A DNA stretch of 64,000 bases, from NCBI RefSeq assembly GCF_949987535.1, contig NC_080073.1, positions 29,632,116 through 29,696,115 of the forward strand, given 5' to 3'. The number at the start of each line of letters is the position of its first letter. Position 1 is the stretch's first letter. Shown here one piece after another: positions 21,496-31,015 of the stretch. The translations under genes were made by a program, and so were the position numbers. The stretch comes from Balaenoptera acutorostrata. Lineage: Eukaryota; Chordata; Mammalia; Artiodactyla; Balaenopteridae. The notes below the pieces were generated by a model. It saw only the letters and a program-made list of their open reading frames with translations, ran no database searches and was not told the DNA's origin.

Positions 21496-23558
21496 TTTGT
21501 TTAACTTACTGTGTTTGGGGTCTCCTTTTCTCAGGCTGGAGGTTCGTAGTTCCCATTGTTTTTGGTGTCTGTCGCTAGTGGCTAAGGTTGGTTCAGTGGG
21601 TTGTGTAGGCTTCCTGGTAGAGGGAACTAGTGCCTGTGTTCTGGTGGATGAGGCTGGATCTTGTCTTTCTGGTGGGCAGGTCCACGTCTGGTGGTGTGTT
21701 TTGGGGTGTCTGTGGCCTTATTATGGTTTTAGGCAGCAGCCTGTCTGCTAATGGATGGGGCTGTGTTCCTGTCTTGCTAGTTGTTTGGCATAGGGTGTCC
21801 AGCACTGTAGCTTGATGGTCTTTGAGTGGAGCTGGGTCTTGGTGTTGAGATGGAGATCTCTGGGAGATTTTCTCCATTTGATATTACATGGAGCTCGGAG
21901 GTCTCTGGTGGACCAGTGTCCTGAACTTGGCTCTCCCACCTCAGAGGCACAGCCCTGACGTGTGGCTGGAGCACCAAGAGCCTGTCATCCACATGGCTCA
22001 GAATAAAAGGGGGAAATAAAAGAAAGAAAGAAAGAAGAAGATAAAATAAAATAAAATAAAGTAAAATAAAATAAAGTTATTAAAATAAAAGATCATTATT
22101 AAAAAAAGTTTTTAAAGTAATAAAAAAAAAGAAAGAAAGAAAGAAGAGAGCAACCAAACCAAAAAACAGATCCACCAATGATAAGAAGTGCTAAAAACTA
22201 TTCAAAAAAAAAAAAAAAAAGGACAGAGAGAACCCTAGGACAAATGGTAAAAGCAAAGCTATACAGACAAAATCACACACAGAAGCATACACATACACAC
22301 TCACAAAAAGAGAAAAAGGGAAAAATGTATATATATCATTTCTCCCAATGTCCACCTCCTCAATTTGGGATGATTCGTTGTCTATTCAGGTATTCCACAG
22401 ATGCAGGGCACATCCAGTTGTTTGTGGAGGTTTAATCCGCTGCTCCTGAGGCTGCTGGGAGAAATTTCCATTTCTCTTCTTTGTTCGCAGAGCTCCCGGG
22501 TTTCAGCTTTGGATTTGGACCCGCCTCTGTGCGTAGGTCGCCTGAGGGCATCTGTTCTTTGCTCACACAGGACGGGGTTAAAGGAGCAGCTGCTTCGGGG
22601 GCTCTGGCTCACTCAGGCCAGGGGGAGGGAGGGGTATGGATGCGGGGCGAGCCTGCGGCGGCAGAGGCCAGCGTGACGTTGCAGCAGCCTGAGGCGCGCC
22701 GTGTGTTCTCCTGGGGAAGTTGTCCCCGCATCACGGGAACCTGGCCGTGGCGGGCTGCACCGGCTCCCGGGAGGGGAGGTGTGGAGAGTGACCTGTGCTC
22801 GCACACAGGCTTCTTGGTGGTGGCAGCAGCAGCCTTAGCGTCTCATGCCCGTCTCTGGGGTCCGCGCTGATCACCACGGCTCACGCCCGTCTCTGGAGCT
22901 CCTTTAAGCGGCACTCTTAATCCCCTCTTCTCGCGCACCAGGAAACAAAGAGGGAAGAAAAAGTCTCCTGCCTCTTCGGCAGCTCCAGGCCTTTTCCTGG
23001 ACTCCTTCCTGGCTAGCTGTGGCGCACTAGCCCCCTTCAGGCTGTGTTCACGCCGCCAACCCCAGTCCTCTCCCTGCAATCTGACGGAAGCCCGAGCCTC
23101 AGCTCCCAGCCCCCGCCCGCCCCGGCGGGTGAGCAGACAAGCCTCTCGGGCTGGTTAGTGCTGCTCGGCGCCGAGCCTCTGTGTGGGAATCTCTCCGCTT
23201 TGCCCTCCGCACCCCTGTGGCTGCACTCTCCTCCGAGGCTCTGAAGCTTCCCCACTCCGCCACCCGCAGTCTCCGCCCGCGAAGGGGCTTCCTAGTGTGT
23301 GGAGACCTTTCCTCCTTCACAGCTCCCTCCCAGAGGTGCAGGTCCCGTCCCTATTCTTTTGTCTCTGTGTTTTCTTTTTTCTTTTGCCCTACCCAGGTAT
23401 GTAGGGGGTTTCTTGCCTTTTGGGAGGTCTGAGGTCTTCTGCCAGCGTTCAGTAGGTGTTCTGTAGGAGTTGTTCCACATGTAGATGTATTTCTGATGTA
23501 TTTGTGGGGAGGAAGGTGATCTCCACGTCTTACTCTTCCACCATCTTGAAGCCATCCT
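21496..23558 (-). promoter_or_regulatory. L1 copy 1 5' UTR / internal promoter region
   Basis: About 2.06 kb upstream of ORF1. From ORF1 outward: a stretch with sense open frames (to 21992), an A-rich plus-strand tract with AAAAT and AAAG repeats (22018-22330), and a GC- and CpG-rich block (about 22440-23330), ending at the 'aagatggtgg' start at about 23545. L1 5' UTRs hold the internal polymerase II promoter; that function here is inferred from position. It keeps clearly more CpG than the matching part of copy 2. Confidence 0.75.
22018..22335. repeat. A-rich module in L1 5' UTR (single copy)
   Basis: A-rich on the plus strand (T-rich in L1 sense): (AAAAT)n and (AAAG)n runs, then 'gagagcaaccaaacc...aaaacta' and a CACACA-type segment. 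Copy 2 has the same block with part of it repeated (see 38262-38555). Confidence 0.8.
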
Positions 23559-23819
23559 CTTTTATTTTATTTTTTTTTGTCACTCCCTCACAGACTTCCA
23601 GAGAGCAGAGAGCTTACTGTTTCCCCACATCACATAGCTGCTTTCTTTAGATCCCTGTATGTGAGTGACAGAGAGCATGGATGGTGACCGTGAACTTTAT
23701 ATAATGCTATAGTGACTGTCAGAACAAATAAGTTCTGACTTTTCTGATGGAATAAATAGATGTTTCTAGGGACTTACCCAGATATCAAAAAGAAGGACAC
23801 ACTATGGGTAGCAGAGGTA

Positions 23820-24015
23820 GACGGGACTGATTTTAAAGACTGACTTGGCTTGGCCACTTACTAAGTGTGTAATTGTGTACTAAGCCTTAGGTCATTATCT
23901 GTAAAGGTGGCTAACAGTAGGGCCAACCACATGGGGGTAGTTGTGAAATTAAATGAAATGGGGGTATTGGCCCCAGTTAGTGTGGTGCCTGATGGGTAGT
24001 AAGCTCTGTGTTAGC
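23820..24015 (+). repeat. MIR SINE fossil
   Basis: Sense MIR order: 'gacttggcttggccacttactaagtgtg', 'ccttaggtcattatctgtaaagg', 'gtagttgtgaaattaaatgaa' and 'gtggtgcctgatgggtagtaagctc'. Diverged, no coding content. Confidence 0.65.
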
Positions 24016-24639
24016 TGCTCTGTATGTTAGCTCTTGGTGTGGTGTGCGGTTGTGGAGTGGTAGTTGTGGCAGTTGTTGTGGACTTGATGTTATTTCCGAA
24101 TACCATGGAATGTGTATCTCTGAAGTCAGTGTCTTTATAAGGATAAGTTCTAAGCACTGGCAACCTTCCAAGCAAAATATAATACCTCTGCCCAAGCTGG
24201 AGAAAAGGACAACAGATAATTCCTAAATTCTATTGTACTTGAATATAAATTCAGAATTCTGGTACCTATTTTTTTTTTTTTGGGTGAAACTAAGCAAATG
24301 AAATCCTGCCATTTTTCCTACATTCCAACTGAAATTGGCACTTGATCTTGGGATGAATTGATTTCTTAACTAGTGTTCAACTTAACAAGTGTACCTGTTT
24401 GCCTTTTAGCCCCCACATCCCTCTTCTTCTTATTATCTTTAATGCTTTTCTGTGTTCAGAGCACAAATGAGCCTTGTGATGGCTCTCTACCTGCTCATAA
24501 ACCCATTACCTTCCTCTTCCTCTTCCTCAGAGGCATTACTCAGTCACTTTCACCTCTTGACATCTTATATCCTTCTCTCTGCTTATAAAAGCACATAGAT
24601 TTCTCTTTGCTTTCATGGGAAGAAGTGTAGCAAATTTTT
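24016..24639. other. Unassigned non-coding sequence
   Basis: Nothing recognised beyond a poly-T run at 24271-24281 and pyrimidine-rich sequence after 24400. Confidence 0.5.
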
Positions 24640-24825
24640 CAGAGTCAGGGCTCTGGATTTTAATTTTAATCTGTACTGCCTAAAAACTGGGAGCCTAACC
24701 TCTCTCATCATCAGTGTCTTGATCTATAAAATGGGGAGGCAGTTGTGCTGAGGACCTAATGAGATAGACCATGCAAAATGCTTAGGGCCATTCCCTGCAC
24801 AGGGTAAATGTTTTCTAATAATAAT
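24640..24825 (+). repeat. MIR SINE fossil
   Basis: Sense MIR words: 'gagtcagggctctggattttaa', 'agcctaacctctctcatc', 'atctataaaatggggagg', 'gaggacctaatgagatag', then 'ccctgcacagggtaaatg'. Confidence 0.7.
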
Positions 24826-25279
24826 TGTCATGATACTGTAGTTCCTAATTTCTTTACCTTGTTGAAACTAATCTCACCAAACATTACTAGCTGTCACATG
24901 TGCCTCTTGCCTCAGACCTTCCTATTGGATTCTACTTCTGCCTTTTCAACTGCTTTCTGGATAGTTCCACTGCATCATTCTTTTCTCACCTTAAATGTGA
25001 CTTCTTCAAAGATAGGAATCTTTTTTGACCTTCTCCATCTCTATTGCCTTATTGTATCACCCAGGTTTAGGTTCATGCAGTGATCTTTGAATACTTCTGA
25101 ATACCTCTTTTTCCCACACTTCTAAAATAACCGAATCCTATATATTCGTACCTCACAACCTCTTTGTCATCTGTTTACTTCCATTTCTATGTCCAGGGTC
25201 ACAGACCAAACCTCAGACACCATCCTTCAGGACTTAGTACAGTTTCTTAAGTGGTGGCGGTGGCAGTTGTGATGATGTT
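24826..25279. other. Unassigned, C/T-rich
   Basis: May hold decayed L2 (C/T-rich with phrases like 'caccttaaatgtgacttcttc'), but the match is too weak to annotate. The open frame 24808-25083 follows the base bias. Confidence 0.4.
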
Positions 25280-25505
25280 GACGGCAGTAGCACAGCTAAC
25301 ATTTATTGAGCTCTTACTTTGTGCCAGGAACTATTTTCAGCCTAAATAAAGGGTATTACCTCACTTAATCCTCACAACAGCCCTCGGACATAGGCACTGT
25401 TTCCTCCATTGGAGATGAAAAACTGAGGCTCAGAGATATTAAATGACTTGTAGAAGGCTGTGGTACTTAGAGTGGTAGAATCAGGATTTGAACCCGGCCA
25501 GTACT
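25280..25505 (-). repeat. MIR SINE fossil
   Basis: Well preserved reverse MIR: 'gctaacatttattgagctcttactttgtgccagg', 'acctcacttaatcctcacaacagccct', 'gatgaaaaactgaggctcagag', 'gtagaatcaggatttgaacccgg'. Clear across most of its length. Confidence 0.88.
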
Positions 25506-27571
25506 CAGGTGCCTGTGTGCTGCTTCCTTAGCCTTTCTCCTTCCTTGCCGAAGTGCTCTCTCTGCTTCCATTGCCAGGCCTCTTTGAGTTTGGGCACCAT
25601 GGCTGCCAGGTTACTGTCATATTAATAAATGTTATTCCTTGACTGAAAGGATTGGGGTTTGGGAGGTAGGGCAGGTTATCCACACTTAAGTGGGCATATA
25701 AATACACTGAAATTGCATGTAGAGGGGGTTGATTTATTTCTCAAAAGGAAATTAAGAGCTGTAACTTGGGTAATGTCCCAGAAGCTCCTTGAGTTGGCAT
25801 TCAAGGCTCTCTCCAGTCATTCTCCACTCAGTCTTCTCAAGCCTTTCTCCCAATATTACTGTTCCTACACCTCACCCAGTCAGACCAGTCCATTCACACT
25901 GTTTCACCTTGCCTTATACATCCCTCCCCCACCTTCACTCCTGAGGTTTTGCTTACACCATAACTGTATCCTAAGAGACACCCCGTCCCGCTCCCATTTT
26001 TCTTTCCTGTGCATTCTCCAAAGTTTACCCTCTGTCCCACCTCCTTTTCATATCTTCTTGGATGACTCCAAGCCGATAATAAAAGAACTTCCCTCCAACT
26101 ACCACAAAACACAAAACAGGGGTGACAGTCTCAGAGGCCCTCAGGAGCCAGGCAGGAAGCATGGAGTGAGGCCAGCCAGTTGTTGCCATGTGGGTTAAGA
26201 GCCCACTGTGGCCAGTTTTTCAAGAGGTGATGAAAATCTAGGTATTTAAGTGCCGTCCCTTGAATCTTTAAAGTTGACAGTTAATTTAAATTAAAAAAAA
26301 AAATTATATGGGGGCAAACAAAATTTGTGTGGGGCAGCCTTTGGGTTTTGACTTCTCTTAAGGAATGTGTTGTCCACATTCATCAATTGGAAGTTGGTCA
26401 TGCTGTCCGCTTGATGGAATTATCTACTTGATCAGAGTTTCCTAAGTTGCTTTCAAGAAACTCACTCTCAATTGTTCCTTTTGTGAAAGTATCTCTTTTC
26501 ATAACAATTAGTACAGAAAATATGGGCATAGTAGAATCATAATAAATACCAAGTAATCAAACTATTCATTGTATTGAATTGATCATAAATAATACCTTGT
26601 TTGGGTGCCACCTTCTGTCCCAAACAGTGATTAGAATTAAAAAAGAAAAAAAAAATGATTCAGTAAAGGCAGAAGCAAAGAGTTTAATAAGCATTTGGCT
26701 TAAAACACCCATTTCAATACTTATTATAGTGAGTTATCAGGCAGCCCCTCAATTGCAAGTATTTTGTGAAGAATTAGAGTTTTCTAACTAGGGAAAATTG
26801 GACTGAGTGCTTTTCCTCTTTTTAATATTAGAAATTGAGATTCAAAATTAAGCTTTTAAAAATTTGAATATCCATATACTGTTACTCAGGTAAACTGAAA
26901 TTATTTTCATTTGGCAGTTTTGAAGCAAGTAAGTGAATCAAATTTGAAGCTGATAACTTGTAATTACATTGATTTTCATTTTCCTTCTTGGCTATTCTTC
27001 AAAGTGACAATGCTTAGAGCAAATGTCACTTTATCAACAACAGCTTTGCAACACCCTAATTGCAGCAGACAGATGTATTGTGAGAACGTGTGAAAAGGGT
27101 TCTCAGTGGAGCAGATCAAAGGCTCCGCCAGCCGTTAGGGTTGGTCAGCCATCCCAGTAGCCTCCAAGTCCCCAAGAACTTGTGTAGTGATTAACTTTAG
27201 TTAAGAGAAAAAATATGGAGATGGGGCTGGTGGTGGTATATATAGGACCCAAGAAGGAGGTGACAGTCAAATAAGAAGTGTTTCTTCTGATAAGTGTATT
27301 GTAGGCTAGTGAATAAATAATGAAAGAAATGACAGTAATTAAAATGTGTTTACTTAAATGAATGATTGCTTGAAGTATGGTTGCATGGAAAAGACCTCAT
27401 TACAAACAGTACTTGGCACATAAATATGATACTAATGTTGAGGGCTAATTAATTTGCTCTCACAGGTAGAGTGATGGGTCGGTCACCTGTGGCCCTGCCT
27501 CTCTTGTTTGCATTGGACAAGTCCAATCAAAGAAACAAAGAAACAAAGATACTTACTCTCGTAGTATTTTA
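25506..27571. other. Unassigned non-coding sequence
   Basis: Contains a 179-codon open frame (25659-26198, plus), the longest not explained by L1. It is Ser/Pro/Leu-rich, lies in C/T-rich DNA at about 25790-26060 and shows no domain, so I take it as chance. Poly-A patches near 26292-26302 and 26640-26652. Confidence 0.5.
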
Positions 27572-27632
27572 TTTTATTTTATTATTTTTTAAATTTTTAA
27601 ATTTTATTTTACTTTTTTTTTATAGCAGGTTC

Positions 27633-27725
27633 TTTTTTTTTTTAAAGTTATAGTTTTTTTCCTTTTCTTTTTAACAACAGGGATATTTGTTCTTATTATT
27701 ATTTTCTGATCTCTTGAGAGCTTAG
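27633..27725 (-). other. Probable 3'-transduced segment of CHR SINE copy 3
   Basis: Between the SINE tail and the left target duplicate lie about 82 bp of non-SINE sequence (27644-27725) and a second homopolymer T run (27633-27643). The 11-base string AGCAGGTTCTT is at 27624-27634 and 28060-28070, so the two copies bracket SINE plus extra segment. On the minus strand the order is SINE, A tail, unique DNA, A tail, duplicate, which is what read-through transcription followed by insertion produces. Confidence 0.6.
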
Positions 27726-27751
27726 TTTTTTTTTTTTTTTAAACTTTGGGT

Positions 27752-27794
<43 letters not shown>

Positions 27795-28059
27795 TGGCTG
27801 TGTTGGGTCTTCGTTTCTGCGTGAGGGCTCTCTCCAGCTGCGGCAAGCGGGGGCCACTCTTCATCGCGGTGCGCGGGCCTCTCACCATCACGGCCTCTCC
27901 CATTGCGGAGCACAGGCTCCAGACGCGCAGGCTCAGTAATTGTGGCTCACGGGCCTAGTTGCTCCACGGCATGTGGGATCTTCCCAGACCAGGGCTCGAA
28001 CCCGTGTTCCCTGCATTGGCAGGCAGATTCTCAACCACTGCGCCACCAGGGAAGCCCAC
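27726..28059 (-). mobile_element. CHR-type SINE, copy 3
   Basis: Complete CHR SINE in reverse: 'gggcttccctggtggcgca' head at 28059, B-box-like sequence near 27990-28000, CpG-rich body, (TAAA)n tail at about 27752-27796 of roughly 11-13 units, and a T run at 27726-27740. It has one 'gttgtggc' module and is the same subtype as copy 1. It is nested in an L1 fragment. Beyond its tail lie about 82 further bases and a second T run, then the target duplicate (see 27624-27643). Confidence 0.93.
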
Positions 28060-28395
28060 AGCAGGTTCTTATTAGTCATCAATTTTATACACATCAGTGT
28101 ATACATGTCATTCCCAATCGCCTAATTCATCACACCACCATCCCCACCCCCTCTTGTATTTTAAAATCTGCTAAGCCAGACATTCATTTTAAAAGCTGTT
28201 AGGTAGTTGTAATTTGGAAATTAAGAGCAGAAAGCCTTTGTGTGAGGACAGATGACAGTGTGAGGAATTGTAGACAGAATGTGCCCGTGTGTTACTGAAG
28301 CAAGATGCCTCACCATGCATTGTCTACCTTCATTTCTGACAGTGAGTCTTCAAAGAGACCGTTACCCAAAACTTGCAGTAAATATGGGGTAGAGT

Positions 28396-28578
28396 GGTAA
28401 TTCTCAAACTTTCACATGCATCAGAATTATCTGGAAGGCTTATTAAATCCCATGCAGTTGGGGCCCAGCCCCAGAGTTTGTGATGCAGTAGGTCTGGGAT
28501 AGGGCCTGAAGATGTGCATTTCTTAAACACTCCCAAGTGATGCTGATGCTGCTGGTCTAGGGACCACACTTTGCCAAC
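28396..28578 (+). repeat. MER5A hAT DNA transposon
   Basis: Almost end to end: 'gtggtaattctcaaac' terminus, 'catcagaattatctggaaggc', 'gcccagccccagagtttgtgatgcagtaggtctgg', 'agggcctgaagatgtgcatttct', 'aagtgatgctgatgctgctggtc' and 'gaccacactttgcc'. The consensus order is followed closely. Confidence 0.88.
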
Positions 28579-28764
28579 ATCTTATATAGAAAATCAATTA
28601 GTGAATGTGAATGAACTACTAAATCTAGCACCTATACAAGGATAATGCCATTCCAGTGCGGTGGAAATAAGGGTAATTGTCAGTTAGGAACTTCCTGCCA
28701 CACAAAGAACCCCAGGCTGTCCAAAAGCAGCCAGAGGGTGCTGGGGGAAATTTTGTTAAGAAAA

Positions 28765-28975
28765 TGTGGGTTCTAGGAATGAATATCTTCCACTTAGTAA
28801 CTTTGTGACTTTAGGCAAGTTACTGAGGCCCACTGTGCCTCGGCCTCCTCATCTGTGTCATGCAGATGACAGTGGGCCCTATAGAGTGAAATTTGGGTGA
28901 GGCTTCCATGAGAGGATGCATGAAAAACTTTTAGCACAAGAGCTGGTGTGTAGGGAGGGCTGTATTATTATATGA
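28765..28975 (+). repeat. MIR SINE fossil
   Basis: Sense MIR: 'cttagtaactttgtgactttaggcaagttactgagg', 'gcctcggcctcctcatctgtg', then a diverged tail 'tttagcacaagagctgg'. Confidence 0.75.
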
Positions 28976-29024
28976 AGATGTCATAGTGTGCCAAAGGAAA
29001 GTAATTATGTGTGAGTGCATATAC

Positions 29025-29365
29025 ATCTTAGTCTGTGTGAACTGCTATAGTAAAATATCACAGACTAGGTAGCTTATAAACAAGAGGAGTTTATTTCTCA
29101 CAGTTCTAGATGCTTGAAGTCTGAGATCAAGGTGGCAGCGTGGTTGGGTGAGGACCCTCTTCTGGGTTGCAAACTTCTCATTGTATACTCACATGTTGGA
29201 AGCGTCTAGGGAGCTCTGTGGGATCTCTTTTATAAGGGCACTAATCCCATTCATGAGGGCACCACTCTCATGACCTAATCACCTCCCAAAGGCTCCATTT
29301 TCTAACACAATCTTAACAGATCTCAATATGTGAATTTTGTGAGGGTACATTCAGACTGTAGCAAT
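29025..29365. repeat. Mammal-wide interspersed repeat, class uncertain
   Basis: Phrases very common in mammalian genomes: 'agtctgtgtgaactgctatag', 'tttatttctcacagttctag', 'agtctgagatcaaggtggcag', 'ggatctcttttataagggcactaatcccattcatgagggc', 'cctaatcacctcccaaaggc' and 'atgtgaattttgtgagggtac'. I am confident it is a dispersed repeat, not sure whether LTR- or LINE-derived. Confidence 0.65.
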
Positions 29366-29654
29366 ATATACAGGAGAGATGGAAAGGCATCACCCATCTT
29401 CTCAGATCTGGATGTCAGGTTTGGGGCTACTTAGCCTAGGAGACTTGTCTTGTGCAGAAAGCTACCTGAAGTACAGTTGAGGTGAGTTCTTTGTCATACC
29501 AATACCACTAGTGTGCTTAGTTAGGGTTTTATCTCAAATGTGGTGCAGAATATTTCACATGAGATTGTTGACAAGGTATATGGTGTGTTAATGAATGCAG
29601 TAGCTGCAGTGACTAGTGGCAACACTGGTGGTGTATGAACAAGATGGACTGAGA

Positions 29655-29745
29655 CAAATGGAGAGAGCGAAGGAACAGAGAGAGAGAGATAGAGAAATAG
29701 TGATGGAGAAAGAGGGCAGAGGCAGGAAGGTAAGAGAGAGAACTG
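29655..29745. repeat. Purine-rich GA tract
   Basis: GA-rich on the plus strand with short (AGAG)n runs. The two minus-strand open frames over it (29521-29892, 29588-29773) are Ser/Leu-rich because of this composition. Confidence 0.85.
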
Positions 29746-29844
29746 GGAATTCAGGGCTATTGTTGTATAGCAATGCTTTTGACCTAAGTTAAACTTAGTC
29801 TTTCTAAGAATTCTATTAATCCTAATCTGTGTGCATCCATTTAT

Positions 29845-30180
29845 ACCATAACCACTTAGGTGCTTATTGAGTGCTAGGTGCTGTCCTCTCATATTTTGAC
29901 TAGTTCAGGAAGTTCTGAGAACCCATTTCTTAGGGAGTGTAATACTGATACAATAGAAACGGAGGGTGAACAAAGCATAGAACCTGCCCCTAAGGAGAAT
30001 GCAGACAAGTGGGAGAGAAATCGAAGAAAAAGTAAGGTATCCTTAGGCAAAGGAGGAGTAAGAACAATATCACTAAGTGTGGACTTCCTAGAACAGAATC
30101 CTGGTTAGAATCCTGCCTTCACCCTAACTAGCCATGAAGTCTTGGACATATTGCTTGTCCTTTGTAAACTTGCAGTGAAC
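29845..30180. repeat. Decayed L2 (minus) and MIR (plus) traces
   Basis: 29845-30040 has the antisense L2 opening 'gtgcttattgagtgctaggtgctgtcc' and 'agaacctgcccctaaggag'. 30085-30180 has a sense MIR head 'ctggttagaatcctgccttcacc' and 'gtcttggacatattgcttgtcc'. Both are weak. Confidence 0.38.
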
Positions 30181-30859
30181 TCATGCCTGTAATGGATGAG
30201 TTATCTGCTTTAAAGGGCTGTCAGTGCATGTCAGGCACGTGCCATTTATTGCCTGGGATACACAGTGGACCCTCCTTAATGAGGGTGTGGGCTGGTTGGT
30301 TTGTTGGGTGGTGTTCTTTTGCAGGTAGGGTACTGGATTTTAGATTAGTGGTTTCAGCCATGTGTACTGTGATGGTAGAAGCATGTAGAATAGAAGACAT
30401 TGCATGAAGAAGAGGCAAGAAGTGGAGTGTGAGGTCAAAACCAGCTTGAAGAAAGATTGCTGTTTACCAAAAAGCGAGTGACGCTTGTTCTCTGGGTGTA
30501 TGAGGGAGCTGGCAGGGCAGTCACTGGTTTCTGTCCAAACAGTGATGGAGTGCAGGAAGAGGAATAAGGGAATGGTACAATAATCATAGATGCTTTTATG
30601 GACACTGTAAAGTGAGGTTGCCCCTTCAAGAATTATTGCCTTGTCATTACTGCTGGATTGTTTCATGGTGTTCTAAATCCTTGAATCCCTCAAATGTGCT
30701 GCCAGAAAAGTGATTCCTCACGAGCGTGCAGCTCACACGTGATGGTTATGGATCCTTGGCTTCGGATCATGGCTATTTGGTGGTAATCAAACAATTGGAG
30801 GATGGGGGAGCAAGAAAAAGGTGGGGAAAGAGGGACTCTTCTGGAGGCAGAACAGACCA
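30181..30859. other. Unassigned non-coding sequence
   Basis: Overlapping open frames at 30183-30407 (plus) and 30221-30418, 30340-30666, 30435-30629 (minus) exclude one another and have no domain features. Confidence 0.5.
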
Positions 30860-31015
30860 GTGAACATGGTCTCTGGAGCTCTGTGCCTCTGGCCAAGTTA
30901 CTTGCTCCGTGCCTCAGTTTCCTCATAGGTAACGTAGGGTTGTATTAATATGTGTATAGCACTTAGAGCATCACCTGCTACATAATTAGCACTAGAGGGT
31001 TAGTTATTATTTCTA
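30860..31015 (+). repeat. MIR SINE fossil
   Basis: 'ctctggccaagttacttgctccgtgcctcagtttcctcat' followed by 'gcacttagagcatcacctgc' and 'acataattagcac': sense MIR core and tail. Confidence 0.78.

Larger units (their letters stand above)
16832..23560 (-). mobile_element. Near full-length young L1, copy 1
   Basis: A complete-ended LINE-1 in reverse: T-rich (poly-A) tail 16832-16853, 3' UTR to about 17217, ORF2 17218-20543, 57-bp spacer, ORF1 20602-21495, and a long 5' UTR to about 23558 whose terminal 'ttcaagatggtggaagag' is the typical L1 5' start. It is collinear with copy 2 (32412-39815), but lacks about 486 bp of ORF2 (junction 18352-18357) and about 140 bp of the 5' UTR. Target duplication is unclear: an 11-bp TA+T9 string occurs at 16821-16831 and 23568-23578, but the tract is too simple to be sure. 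The element is inactive. Confidence 0.93.
27572..28155 (-). mobile_element. 5'-truncated L1 3' end, host of a nested SINE
   Basis: Two halves of one short L1 in reverse. The left part, 27572-27634, is its A-rich tail read as T-rich DNA, ending 'tatagcaggttc'. The right part, 28060-28155, continues 'gcaggttcttattagtcatc', 'acatcagtgtatacatgtcattcc' and 'aattcatcacaccacc', the same L1 3' UTR phrase as in the insert at 9.95-10.03 kb. An 8-bp possible target duplication GTATTTTA is at 27564-27571 and 28156-28163. The SINE-bearing insert at 27635-28059 split it. Confidence 0.75.

Noticed and set aside
17002..21751. Many plus-strand open frames of 60-157 codons across L1 copy 1
   Set aside because: They run opposite to ORF1 and ORF2 of the L1, and their similarity between copies follows from shared L1 ancestry. 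They are antisense shadows.
16821..23578. TA+T9 string as target duplication of L1 copy 1
   Set aside because: The same string is found either side, but it is low-complexity and leaves extra bases at the 5' side; not firm enough to annotate as a duplication.
25659..26198. 179-codon plus-strand frame, longest outside L1
   Set aside because: Biased Ser/Pro/Leu composition matching a C/T-rich stretch, no domain, no second exon pattern or promoter, and no start context that stands out.
29521..29892. 123-codon minus-strand frame with runs of Ser and Leu
   Set aside because: It translates the GA-rich tract at 29655-29745.
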